In this document: positions 1 to 7,897 of the stretch, piece after piece
How positions within the stretch are numbered: the first letter of the stretch is position 1
Layout of the letters: each line of letters starts with the position of its first letter
Source of the DNA: CAYXUG01 sp964468655
GTDB lineage: Bacteria > Fidelibacterota > Marinisomatia > Marinisomatales > CAYXUG01
Reading direction: 5' to 3'
Length of the DNA: 32,717 nt
NCBI GenBank assembly: GCA_964468655.1
Contig: CAYXUG010000020.1
Span: 1 to 32,717 of the forward strand
Notes under the pieces: model-generated
What the model was told of the DNA's origin: nothing
The model's input: the letters and a program-made list of their open reading frames with translations, nothing else
Databases searched by the model: none
Position numbers and translations under genes: made by a program

Positions 1-1
1 A

Positions 2-487
2 GATGCAGATAATTTGTTAGGGTTTAGATTCGGTGTTGAAAAAACCTTAACAAATGGTTTAATTGCTGGCGCAACATATTCACAGCGTGGGTTTTCATCC
101 TCAGATAGTGAATATGGATATTCCTACGATAGTGAAATAACTCTAAACTATTTGACAGGATATGTTTTAAAACCTTTCCCTTTTCAAACTGGTATTGATA
201 TTTTGGCAGGTGCTGAAGTAGGTTATTTCTTAAATGGAAAGTCAAAGGATGAATATTGCTATGATGGTGATTGTGAAGGCGATACTGAAGATTTTGATGG
301 TGATGATTGGGAAGATGACGACGGAAATAGAATAGACTATGGTATTGTAGTCGGTGGGAAATATGCTATAAATCAACAAATATCAATAGTTGGTACTTAT
401 TTCTTTGGTTTGGCTAATCTTGTTGATGATGACGATTATGAGATGAGTAATCGTAGTTTCCAAATTAATGTGAGTTATGGTTTTTAA
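2..487 (+). CDS. Outer-membrane beta-barrel protein, 3' part only
   Basis: The reading frame is open to the left edge of the window, so this is the C-terminal part (about 162 residues) of a longer gene; the TTG at 14 is not a real start. The protein alternates short amphipathic strands and turns and ends in a strand finishing Y-G-F, as outer-membrane barrels inserted by BamA do. It fits small porin-like barrels of the OmpA/PorT-like type common in Bacteroidetes and relatives. A strongly acidic stretch (about residues 83-110 of the visible part, rich in Asp and Glu with two Cys in a C-Y-D-G-D-C pattern) probably forms an extracellular, possibly metal-binding loop. Strand and context differ from the rest of the window, and a hairpin-rich spacer follows. 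The exact family cannot be named from the fragment. Confidence 0.7.
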   Translation, partial: DADNLLGFRFGVEKTLTNGLIAGATYSQRGFSSSDSEYGYSYDSEITLNYLTGYVLKPFPFQTGIDILAGAEVGYFLNGKSKDEYCYDGDCEGDTEDFDGDDWEDDDGNRIDYGIVVGGKYAINQQISIVGTYFFGLANLVDDDDYEMSNRSFQINVSYGF

Positions 488-687
488 CTAACCACCATCT
501 AACCCTCACTCCACCGGACGGCAATACCGCCTTTGGCGGTGTGCTCAAGTGTTAAGGTGCGGATGTGTTAACGAGAAATGACTTCGCCGGTGAGTTTATT
601 CGATGGACGTCGCTTTGCGACGGACAGAACCCAATCTGGAAACAGTTTCGCCTGTTATACCGTCACATTTCATATTGAGGCACGTTT
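488..687. repeat. Hairpin-rich spacer with attC-like features
   Basis: Two perfect 6-bp inverted repeats with identical TTT loops stand out: ACCGCC/GGCGGT at 526-540 and CGTCGC/GCGACG at 608-622. Around the first, shorter complementary blocks can be paired outward: CACT 507-510 with AGTG 548-551, TAA 500-502 with TTA 552-554, and CACC 493-496 with GGTG 556-559, leaving unpaired bases on one side. ATCTAAC at 497-503 matches the integron R'' consensus RYYYAAC, and GTTAAGG at 551-557 matches GTTRRRY except at the last base. This resembles a folded attC site, but no integrase is in the window and no second site is seen after the methyltransferase. It could equally be a terminator for the barrel gene or a palindromic intergenic repeat. 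Confidence 0.35.
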
Positions 688-1515
688 ATGAAAAAAGAAG
701 GCGATAAAATTTCTAAGGAATATTCGAATGCGATTGATAGTGAAGCAAATACAATCGTTTCAAAAACAGGGAATGCAAAATTTGCCGACTACGCTACGGA
801 AGACTTGTCACATTTGCCTGAAGACATCACCGAGCATTCATTTGGCTGTGGTAACCCACTAGCGTTTAGCGAGGTTAAGCCAGGACAAATAGTACTAGAT
901 TTGGGGTGCGGTGCTGGTCTTGACTTACTCCTTGCTTCGGAAAGAGTTGGTGATGCAGGGCATGTTATAGGAGTGGATGTCAATGAAGATATGCTGGCAC
1001 TGGCCGAGGAGAGGATCCGCGAATACCACAATATAGAACTTAGGAAAGGTAGAATCGAGGAATTACCGATAAATTCAAATTCCGTAGATTGGGTGATATC
1101 AAACTGCGTAATTAATCTTTCGCAAGACAAACAAAAAGCCTTTAACGAAATTGCTCGCATTTTGAAACCAAACGGCAAGATGATAGTGTCTGACATTGTA
1201 GCTGAAAATCTTCCTTGGTGGGTGCGGTATAGCGGAGTTCTTAAGGCGGCATGTGGTGGTGGAGGTGGCATTTCGGAGAAACAATACTTAGATGGCTTGA
1301 ATAATGCGGGATTAGAGTACTGCCAAATTGTCGCCCGACAGTATTATGACCCAAGTCAATTGGCGTCTATTGTTTCTGATGCAGCTCCCGCTACTTTTCG
1401 CAGACTTCGCTGCTGCGGAAAACCGATACTTCACTCTGTTCTGACAAAGCTTGCCAACCCTATATCCAAAAACCTTTGGAGTGCGAAGATTAGTGCGAGT
1501 GCACCCACGGCATAA
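688..1515 (+). CDS. ArsM-like SAM-dependent methyltransferase
   Basis: A 275-residue class I methyltransferase. The SAM-binding glycine motif VLDLGCGAG is at residues 69-77, the acidic end of strand 2 (GVDVN) at 95-99, and SNCVINLS at 138-145 is the signature seen in arsenite methyltransferases. A Phe-Gly-Cys-Gly motif (Cys54) before the SAM fold and a Cys-Gly-rich segment near Cys189 also match ArsM. Further Cys are at 74, 140, 212, 242 and 243. However, the Cys that usually follows the SAM motif (G-x-D-C) is Leu80 here, so one of the three arsenic-binding thiols appears missing; the terminal Cys-Cys might compensate. The ATG at 688 is supported by GAGG about 8 nt upstream. The gene is alone on its strand, flanked by structured noncoding DNA, with no ars genes nearby. 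Arsenite methylation is plausible, not certain. Confidence 0.65.
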   Translation: MKKEGDKISKEYSNAIDSEANTIVSKTGNAKFADYATEDLSHLPEDITEHSFGCGNPLAFSEVKPGQIVLDLGCGAGLDLLLASERVGDAGHVIGVDVNEDMLALAEERIREYHNIELRKGRIEELPINSNSVDWVISNCVINLSQDKQKAFNEIARILKPNGKMIVSDIVAENLPWWVRYSGVLKAACGGGGGISEKQYLDGLNNAGLEYCQIVARQYYDPSQLASIVSDAAPATFRRLRCCGKPILHSVLTKLANPISKNLWSAKISASAPTA

Positions 1516-1536
1516 TCCCCACTATCTCTTATACTA

Positions 1537-1568
1537 AAAACAAGGAATAATTTGATTATTATTGTTTT
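1537..1568 (+). terminator. AT-rich hairpin after the methyltransferase
   Basis: AAAACAA at 1537-1543 pairs with TTGTTTT at 1562-1568, and AATAAT at 1546-1551 pairs with ATTATT at 1555-1560 around a TTG loop. The only break is GG opposite A. T-rich sequence (ATTGTATTTTTC) follows. It lies about 20 nt beyond the methyltransferase stop, the right place for a terminator, but the stem has almost no GC and may be weak. Confidence 0.4.
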
Positions 1569-1891
1569 ATTGTATTTTTCGGTGTGTTCTCCCTTTTTCG
1601 TTTATTAACAATCAGCCTGCTTTTAATTGACAATCCTATCAAGTTCCGGCCCTGTGTTTCTACGGGCGATCATACTTTATCGGTCATATTAAAAGCCACC
1701 CGAAAGAAGTGACAGCGGTGAAAATTAATCTACACTACGTTACCTGCTTACGCTATCGCGATGACAGACAGGCAATTAACAAGTTAGGAATTAGGAATTA
1801 TCTCGTGGAGATTTATCTGCCTAAAATTTACACGCTTAGGAAATGTTTTTATATCCCAAATTCAGAAATAGGGAATTAACATTACCTTTCT
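1569..1891. other. Intergenic region between convergent genes
   Basis: No open frame or RNA gene is visible in this stretch between the convergent methyltransferase and cstA genes. It holds an imperfect palindrome at 1740-1775: TTACCTG pairs with CAGGCAA (one G-T), and the self-complementary octamer ATCGCGAT (1755-1762) sits at its centre. A short tandem repeat of TTAGGAA follows at about 1784-1797. No strong terminator for cstA is seen; a weak TCCC/GGGA pairing near 1856-1876 is the only candidate. The region reads like intergenic repeat debris. Confidence 0.4.
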
Positions 1892-3670
1892 TTAACTTTT
1901 ATATTTTCCTAAAGGAAGATGCTTCCGATAATTTTTTTTCAACACCACTACTGCTTCAAACAATATCCATCCTTCACAAAAAAGAATCACAGAAGTGAGA
2001 AGTGTCAACAGCCACTCATTTCCGGCTATATGTCCCATTAATTCAAAGATGAGTGAAAATGATGTTACTGCCAACAGAAACACCATGGGAATGAGTGTAT
2101 AAAAAGCAGGTCTCCCCCGCTTCAGCACCCAGATGGAAATGACCAAGAGAGCAAGTCCCCCGATGAGTTGATTCGTGGAGCCGAACAGAGGCCAGAGAAT
2201 CAGTCCACCTTTGCCGCCGCTTTTTCCCACGGCTAACAGATAAGCGGTAAACACTCCGATAAATGCTTGAAGATATCGGTTGCCGGCGATCGTCTTCAGA
2301 TTCACCGACCGGGCGAATTCACCTACCACATACCGCTGAATCCGGAATGCCGTATCCAAACTGGTATTGGCAAAACTTATGATAAGCACAGAAACAAAAA
2401 TGACCGCCAATTTACTTGGAATTCCCACAGAACCGAGAAAGACAGCGCACCCTTCCACAAAAGCGCCGATTTTCATGGATAAGCTGCCCGCATGACCCCA
2501 CGACTCAAAATGGGACGTCCACGCCTGAAGTGAGGAAAATCCCGCTGTTGCCGCCAGAACAGCTACCAATGCCAGTGTCCCTTCCGCCAGCATCCCACCG
2601 TAACCGATGGGACGGGCATCGGTCATTTTGTCCACCTGTTTTGAGGTGGTGCCTGAGGAGACCAGCGAATGAAAACCCGAAATAGCTCCGCAGGCGATGG
2701 TGATAAACAAAAACGGAATAAATGGCGGCGACCCTTCCGCACCGGGATTAAACGCCGGCGCCACGATGGGACGGTTGGCGATAAAAAGTCCAGCATAAAT
2801 CAGCAGAAGTCCAATAATCAACTGGTGGGAATTGATGAGGTCTCTCGGTTGGAGGAGCGTCCAGACAGGTAGTACTGATGCGATAAATCCGTAAATGAAC
2901 AAAAAATGTATCCAGAACATGATTTCACCGGTGCGGATCAATTCATAATCGGGTACTCCCAACGAAACAGTTTCCCGGAATGCCGACCACACATCGGCAG
3001 TGGAGAACCACTGCACCAGCGGGGAAGCAATATCCACAGCATGAATAGGAAACTTCCACCCAACAAGCACGGTGGCATACAGCCCTATAAGGGCAAGAAT
3101 GGAGGGAATTACAATACTGCCTCCTTTTCTGCGGATGGTATAGCCAATGAGGAGGGCAACGGCAATTTCAAAATTGATGGGAATAACCGAACCGGGATAG
3201 CTCACAAACAGGGTGGCAATAATGAGAGCAAAGACAGCCGCCACAATAAAAACAAGCAGAAATATGAGTGTCAGAAAAAGAAACCGTGATCTCGGTCCAA
3301 TGATTGATTCGGTAATCTTCCCGATGGATTCTCCTTTATGCCTGAGTGAAATAGCAAGCGCGCCGAAATCGTGAACCGCGCCGATTAAGATCGTGCCAAA
3401 AACAACCCAGATAAACGCCGGCACCCATCCCCAGATGACGGCAATGGCAGGTCCCACAATAGGCGCCGCTCCTGCGATGGAAGAGTAGTGATGCCCCCAC
3501 AATATATGTTTTTTTGTGGGAACGTAATCTACACCGTCCGCTAATTCGTGAGCGGGAGTTTTTATTGAGTCATCAAGACCGTAAATCCTGTGACTGATAT
3601 GTTTTGAATAAAAGCGGTATCCTAAGAGAAATAGACTAAGTCCGGCAAGGGCAACGAGGGAGGAACTCAT
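1892..3670 (-). CDS. cstA: CstA-family carbon starvation / peptide or pyruvate transporter
   Basis: A 592-residue, very hydrophobic inner-membrane protein with at least 14 likely transmembrane segments. The N-terminal third carries the conserved CstA region: HHYSSIAGAAPIVGPAIA at about 60-77, then VHDFGAL. Near the C-terminus FGSTNQLIGG matches the family's late conserved motif. CstA proteins take up peptides or pyruvate and are often induced under carbon limitation; the substrate cannot be told from sequence. The length fits the shorter form (about 600 residues) rather than the 700-residue E. coli form. ATG start 2 nt after the dxs stop, so it is very probably the last gene of the nrnA-to-dxs run. 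The match to the family is clear. Confidence 0.93.
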   Translation of the reverse strand: MSSSLVALAGLSLFLLGYRFYSKHISHRIYGLDDSIKTPAHELADGVDYVPTKKHILWGHHYSSIAGAAPIVGPAIAVIWGWVPAFIWVVFGTILIGAVHDFGALAISLRHKGESIGKITESIIGPRSRFLFLTLIFLLVFIVAAVFALIIATLFVSYPGSVIPINFEIAVALLIGYTIRRKGGSIVIPSILALIGLYATVLVGWKFPIHAVDIASPLVQWFSTADVWSAFRETVSLGVPDYELIRTGEIMFWIHFLFIYGFIASVLPVWTLLQPRDLINSHQLIIGLLLIYAGLFIANRPIVAPAFNPGAEGSPPFIPFLFITIACGAISGFHSLVSSGTTSKQVDKMTDARPIGYGGMLAEGTLALVAVLAATAGFSSLQAWTSHFESWGHAGSLSMKIGAFVEGCAVFLGSVGIPSKLAVIFVSVLIISFANTSLDTAFRIQRYVVGEFARSVNLKTIAGNRYLQAFIGVFTAYLLAVGKSGGKGGLILWPLFGSTNQLIGGLALLVISIWVLKRGRPAFYTLIPMVFLLAVTSFSLIFELMGHIAGNEWLLTLLTSVILFCEGWILFEAVVVLKKNYRKHLPLGKYKS

Positions 3671-3672
3671 TT

Positions 3673-5580
3673 TTAAATTTCAGCATATTCCTTGATAGTT
3701 TCATCTTTTGATAGAATAAGTATAATTCTTTTTGCTAATTGAGATGAAGTCAGTCTTAATTGGTTTAATAAACTACCACGACTTGCGTGTTCCACAAAAT
3801 CATCTGGAATTCCGAATATTTTAATTTTTCCTGAGTAATTATTTTCATTCAAATAATTCATAATGGTCGTCCCAAAACCGCCGGTAACGACTCCTTCTTC
3901 CACCGTTACAATTTGGTCATGAGTGGACATGAGTTGAGCGAGCAATGTTTCGTCGAACGGCTTAATGAACCGGGCATTTACCACCGTGGGAGCAATGCCT
4001 GATTTTTTTAATAAATCTGTAGATTTCACCGCTTCATCCACAATGCTTCCCACAGCTAAAATGGCAACATCCTTTCCCTCCCTGAGAACTTCCCACGATC
4101 CGATTTTTAGAATTTTCGGTTTTCCTTTAGGATCAAAATTGATGCTGGATGCTTTGGGATACCGCACGGAAAATGGTCCTTTTAAATCGTGGTTGACTGC
4201 GGTAAATAACAGATTTCTCAATTCATTACCATCCTTCGGCGCTGTTACAATAGTATTAGGAATCATCTGTAAAAACGCTATATCAAAAACGCCGTGGTGC
4301 GTGGGTCCGTCGGGTCCCACAACGCCTCCCCTGTCCAGAGCAAAGATAACAGGCAATTTCTGGATAGCAATATCGTGAATAACCATGTCAAAACTTCTCT
4401 GAAGAAAGGTGGAATAAAGGGCAACGATGGGTTTTAACCCCGATGCGGCAAGTCCCGCTGCAAATGTTGTAACATGACCTTCGGCGATTCCGCCGTCATA
4501 AAATTTTTCAGGGTAGGTTTTGGCAAATTCTGCAAGTCCCGTACCCTCCCGCATGGCAGCCACCACACAGCAGACATCTTTGTCCTGTTCAGCCAGTTCG
4601 CAGGCGATTTTACCGAAAACTGCGCTGTATCCCGGCGCTTCATCTTTATTTTTCTGACCATTATTTCTGCCGCCCATGCTGTAATATTTCAACGGATCAT
4701 TTTCCGCTTCCTTTGTCCCGGTTCCCTTTTTTGTGATGACATGCACCACAGCAGGGTGGTTAAAATTTTTCAGGTTTTCAAATGTTTCAATCATTTCATT
4801 AAGATCGTGCCCATCAATGGGACCGAAATAGCGGATGCCCAGTTCTTCAAAGATCATCCCCGGTGACACCATGGTTTTGAGGCCCTCCTGCAAGCTGTGC
4901 ATAAATCTCCTGACGGCTCCCCTTCCGAGGGGAAGTTTTCCGGAGAGGTTCCAGATTTTATCCCGGATTCGGTTGTACAGAGGGTTGGTAACCACTTTTG
5001 TCAGATAGTGAGAGACAGCGCCTACGGTTGGCGAAATGGACATCTGATTGTCATTCAAAACCAGGAGAAACTGACTTTTCAGTGTGCCGGCATAATTCAG
5101 TCCCTCATAAGCAAGTCCGCCTGTCATAGCGCCGTCACCGATAACTGTCACAATTCTGTTATTTTCATTTTTCAGATCTCTTGCTTCTACCATTCCCATA
5201 GCAGCTGAAATTCCGGTACTTGCATGACCTGCGCCAAAAACGTCGTATTCGCTTTCATCCCTTTTTAAAAAACCGCTGATGCCGTTTTCCTGCCGGAGTG
5301 TCACAAATTCATCCCGCCGGCCTGTGAGAATTTTGTGGGGATACGCCTGATGGCCGATATCCCATAATAACAAATCTCTCGGGGTATCAAAAACCCTATG
5401 CAATGCAACGGATAATTCCACCACACCCAATGGAGAGGAAAAATGACCTCCCAACTCCTCTACCACGTCAATGATGTAATTCCTTAAATCCTCACAGAGA
5501 ATTAGTAGTTTGTCATCAGATAACTTCCTCAGATCTGCGGGATAATCAACTTTGTCTAGAATTTTAAATTGCTTTTTCAA
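3673..5580 (-). CDS. dxs: 1-deoxy-D-xylulose-5-phosphate synthase
   Basis: A 635-residue thiamine-diphosphate enzyme that joins pyruvate and glyceraldehyde-3-phosphate to make DXP, the first step of the MEP isoprenoid pathway and a thiamine precursor. The cofactor site is complete: His46 in GGHFSSP, GHQAYPHK at about 76-83, GDGAMTGG at 148-155 and NDNQMSIS at 176-183. The pyrimidine-domain signature DRGGVVGPDGPTHHG lies near residues 420-434, followed by the C-terminal transketolase domain. Length is normal. The start appears to be TTG at 5580, overlapping the pdxT stop by 17 nt; no good ATG lies nearby and the N-terminus (ILDKVDYPADLRKLS) aligns with family starts, so translational coupling is likely. 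The operon also encodes ispH, the last MEP enzyme. Confidence 0.96.
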   Translation of the reverse strand: MKKQFKILDKVDYPADLRKLSDDKLLILCEDLRNYIIDVVEELGGHFSSPLGVVELSVALHRVFDTPRDLLLWDIGHQAYPHKILTGRRDEFVTLRQENGISGFLKRDESEYDVFGAGHASTGISAAMGMVEARDLKNENNRIVTVIGDGAMTGGLAYEGLNYAGTLKSQFLLVLNDNQMSISPTVGAVSHYLTKVVTNPLYNRIRDKIWNLSGKLPLGRGAVRRFMHSLQEGLKTMVSPGMIFEELGIRYFGPIDGHDLNEMIETFENLKNFNHPAVVHVITKKGTGTKEAENDPLKYYSMGGRNNGQKNKDEAPGYSAVFGKIACELAEQDKDVCCVVAAMREGTGLAEFAKTYPEKFYDGGIAEGHVTTFAAGLAASGLKPIVALYSTFLQRSFDMVIHDIAIQKLPVIFALDRGGVVGPDGPTHHGVFDIAFLQMIPNTIVTAPKDGNELRNLLFTAVNHDLKGPFSVRYPKASSINFDPKGKPKILKIGSWEVLREGKDVAILAVGSIVDEAVKSTDLLKKSGIAPTVVNARFIKPFDETLLAQLMSTHDQIVTVEEGVVTGGFGTTIMNYLNENNYSGKIKIFGIPDDFVEHASRGSLLNQLRLTSSQLAKRIILILSKDETIKEYAEI

Positions 5581-6154
5581 GTACCGGCTCTTTTATGAGT
5601 GAAAGAAAATAGCGGTGAATCTCAGTTGATCCCGAAAGTTCCGGATGAAATGCCGCTGCCAAATGTTTACCACGCTGTACAAAGATCGGTTCCCCATTCA
5701 ATTCTCCGAGAATAGTAACACCGTTTCCTATTGATTTAATTCTGGGCGCTCTGATAAAAACACCATGGATTGATGTTTTTTCTCCGGTGAGAAAGATTTC
5801 AAGATGTTGTGTAAACGAGTCAACCTGCCGACCGTATGAATTCCGCTCAACGCCAATGTCAATAAGTCCGAGATAATTGACTCTCTTATCTCCCGAATTT
5901 TTAGCCATGAGGATAAGCCCCGCACAGATACCGAACACTGGGTTTGACTCAGCGAATTTCAATAAGGATTCTCGAAAGTGCATATAATTTATCATTTTGG
6001 ACATGGTGGTGGATTCGCCCCCGGGAATGATCAGACCATCACACGCATCCAAATCTTCAGGATACCTTACAATTTTGCAGGATACATTGAGAGAAGACAG
6101 AACCGAACGGTGCTGTTCATACGCGCCCTGCAACCCGAGGATACCAATTGTCAC
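5564..6154 (-). CDS. pdxT: Pyridoxal 5'-phosphate synthase glutaminase subunit PdxT
   Basis: The class I glutaminase subunit that hydrolyses glutamine and passes ammonia to PdxS for pyridoxal phosphate synthesis. The oxyanion loop PGGEST and the Cys-His-Glu triad are present: Cys77 in GICAGLI, His170 and Glu172 in FHPEL (numbering from the GTG start). I place the start at the GTG at 6154, not the in-frame ATG at 6190, because the ATG would overlap pdxS by 29 nt, the protein proper begins with VTIGILGLQG, and the resulting 196 residues match the family length. An AGGAAAGGGG purine tract lies upstream inside the pdxS end. The gap to pdxS is 7 nt. The nucleophile motif has Ile where most relatives have Thr (GTCAGL), a minor change. 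Confidence 0.95.
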   Translation of the reverse strand: MTIGILGLQGAYEQHRSVLSSLNVSCKIVRYPEDLDACDGLIIPGGESTTMSKMINYMHFRESLLKFAESNPVFGICAGLILMAKNSGDKRVNYLGLIDIGVERNSYGRQVDSFTQHLEIFLTGEKTSIHGVFIRAPRIKSIGNGVTILGELNGEPIFVQRGKHLAAAFHPELSGSTEIHRYFLSLIKEPVLEKAI

Positions 6155-6161
6155 CGAAATC

Positions 6162-7043
6162 TTACCAGCCCCTTTCCTGCAATCTCTCATCTTCAGGAAT
6201 CTCGGACATATCCAACCCCTTCATGGCGCTTTTGAGTCCGTATGAAACTTCCGCCAGTTTCTTCGGATCACTGAAGTATGTCACCGCTTTTACAATGGCA
6301 TCCGCTCTTACAGCGGGGTCTTCCGATTTAAAAATTCCTGAACCGACAAAAACACTTTCAGCGCCAAGCTGCATCATAAGTGATGCATCAGCAGGAGTTG
6401 CAATGCCGCCTGCTGCGAAATTGGGAACGGGAAGTTTCCCGAGCTTTGCAACCTGTTTAACAAGACTGTAAGGCGCGCCTAATTCTTTCGATTGCGCCAT
6501 CAATTCTTCATCACTAAGAATGGTCAGTTCTTTAATCTGGGTTTGGACCTTCCGCATGTGCCGGACAGCCTCCACAATATTCCCGCTGCCTGCTTCACCT
6601 TTCGTCCGAATCATGGCTGCCCCTTCGCCGATTCTTCTCAGCGCTTCGCCCAAATCCCTGCAGCCGCACACAAACGGCACCTTAAACGGATGCTTGTTGA
6701 TATGATTGGCTTCATCGGCAGGAGTAAGCACTTCACTCTCATCGATAAAATCAACACCCAGCGTTTCCAGAATCTGCGCTTCCGAAAAATGCCCGATTCT
6801 GCACTTCGCCATGACGGGGATAGAAACTTTTTTCTGAATTTCCTGAACCATTTTGGGATCGGACATGCGGGCAATGCCGCCTTCTTCCCGAATATCAGCA
6901 GGAATTCGTTCTAGCGCCATAACAGCTACAGCGCCTGAATCTTCTGCAATTTTTGCCTGCTCTGCGGTGGTGACGTCCATTATGACACCACCTTTGAGCA
7001 TTTCCGCCAATCCGACTTTAACTTCAAATGAACCTTGCTTCAT
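6162..7043 (-). CDS. pdxS: Pyridoxal 5'-phosphate synthase lyase subunit PdxS
   Basis: A (beta/alpha)8-barrel enzyme that condenses a pentose phosphate, glyceraldehyde-3-phosphate and PdxT-supplied ammonia into pyridoxal 5'-phosphate. The 293-residue length is typical. Asp23 (VIMDVT), Lys80 (VMAKCRIGH) and Lys148 (IRTKGEAGSGN) correspond to the three catalytic residues of the family. The extreme N-terminus GSFEVKVGLAEMLKGG is also characteristic. The ATG overlaps the ispH stop by 4 nt (ATGA). This is the DXP-independent vitamin B6 route; the DXP made by the neighbouring Dxs is not its substrate, although both enzymes use glyceraldehyde-3-phosphate. Confidence 0.97.
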   Translation of the reverse strand: MKQGSFEVKVGLAEMLKGGVIMDVTTAEQAKIAEDSGAVAVMALERIPADIREEGGIARMSDPKMVQEIQKKVSIPVMAKCRIGHFSEAQILETLGVDFIDESEVLTPADEANHINKHPFKVPFVCGCRDLGEALRRIGEGAAMIRTKGEAGSGNIVEAVRHMRKVQTQIKELTILSDEELMAQSKELGAPYSLVKQVAKLGKLPVPNFAAGGIATPADASLMMQLGAESVFVGSGIFKSEDPAVRADAIVKAVTYFSDPKKLAEVSYGLKSAMKGLDMSEIPEDERLQERGW

Positions 7044-7897
7044 GGGCTCACCTCCTCTAATGATTTTGATATTTCCTGAATTTTTTCATACACTTCATCA
7101 ATAAGGTAATCCGGCGTTGATGCACCCGCTGAAATTCCAACTCTTTCGCATGATTCGAACCAGTCAGGTTCAACATCATCGGCTGAATTCACTTGATAAC
7201 TTTTGGGATTGATGTTTAATGCCAGCTGTGTCAACCGTTTGGAATTTGCGCTGGTAAATGAACCAATGATGACCATGATATCACTCTCTTTTGCCAAATC
7301 CTTTATCTGCTCCTGATTTCGTTTTGTGGGAAAACAAATGGTATTCACAAACCGGAGGTCAAACACTTTCGTCATGAGGATATTAATGATTTCCTGCACA
7401 TTTTCGATAGTCTGCGTTGACTGTGAAACCACTCCGACACGTTTCATCTTTCTGAGCTTCCGAGCTTCATCCGGGGTAGCAACAATAATCGGATTTTCTA
7501 CCTGACTCGCAATTGCCTTCACTTCATCATGTCCATGGTCACCGATTATGATTATGGGTCTCCCCTCAGCTTCAAGTTTTTTCACTTCATCATGTATTTC
7601 TTTTACCAACGGGCATGTAGCGTCAATGATATTCATCTCCTTTTTTTCTGCCTTATCCCACACTTCAGTTGCAGTTCCATGCGCCCGGAAAAGAACAGGC
7701 GAATCCTTGGGAATATCACTGAGAATTTTCACAACCTTTGTTCCTGCATCGGATAAATCAACCACAACTCGTTCATTATGAACAATGTCACCCAGCATAT
7801 ACAAATCGCCTTTTTTTTTCGCACTGTCGTAGGCAAGATTAACCGCATCTCTCACACCGAAACAATATCCCGCATCTTTTGCAATAGTAATCTTCAT
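7040..7897 (-). CDS. ispH: 4-hydroxy-3-methylbut-2-enyl diphosphate reductase
   Basis: The iron-sulfur enzyme that performs the last MEP step, reducing HMBPP to IPP and DMAPP. The three cluster cysteines are Cys12 (GYCFGV), Cys95 (DATCPLV) and Cys188 (NTICFPT). The substrate-binding histidines are in IVHNE (His40), RAHG (His73) and GHDEV (His123), and Thr191 follows the third cysteine. Length 285 is in the normal range for short bacterial IspH. One oddity: the usual T-x-x-R-Q stretch after Cys188 reads T-K-R-N-Q, so the Arg is shifted by one position. The ATG overlaps the nrnA stop by 4 nt and the stop overlaps pdxS by 4 nt, showing tight coupling in the operon. Confidence 0.95.
   Translation of the reverse strand: MKITIAKDAGYCFGVRDAVNLAYDSAKKKGDLYMLGDIVHNERVVVDLSDAGTKVVKILSDIPKDSPVLFRAHGTATEVWDKAEKKEMNIIDATCPLVKEIHDEVKKLEAEGRPIIIIGDHGHDEVKAIASQVENPIIVATPDEARKLRKMKRVGVVSQSTQTIENVQEIINILMTKVFDLRFVNTICFPTKRNQEQIKDLAKESDIMVIIGSFTSANSKRLTQLALNINPKSYQVNSADDVEPDWFESCERVGISAGASTPDYLIDEVYEKIQEISKSLEEVSP

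Noticed and set aside
789..1271. Long open frame antisense to the methyltransferase
   Set aside because: No family features; it lies wholly within a well-supported plus-strand gene and is its shadow.
1850..1891. Intrinsic terminator for cstA
   Set aside because: Only a 4-bp TCCC/GGGA stem with a long loop and no proper T-run; too weak to call.
1..1891. Integron integrase or transposase explaining the plus-strand end
   Set aside because: No recombinase frame or terminal repeats are present in the window; the attC resemblance alone is not enough.
2267..3289. Several plus-strand frames inside cstA
   Set aside because: Low-complexity, motif-free translations opposite a clear transporter gene.
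6155..6190. Upstream ATG start for pdxT
   Set aside because: It would overlap pdxS by 29 nt and add 12 residues not seen in the family; the GTG at 6154 restores family length and the usual catalytic numbering.
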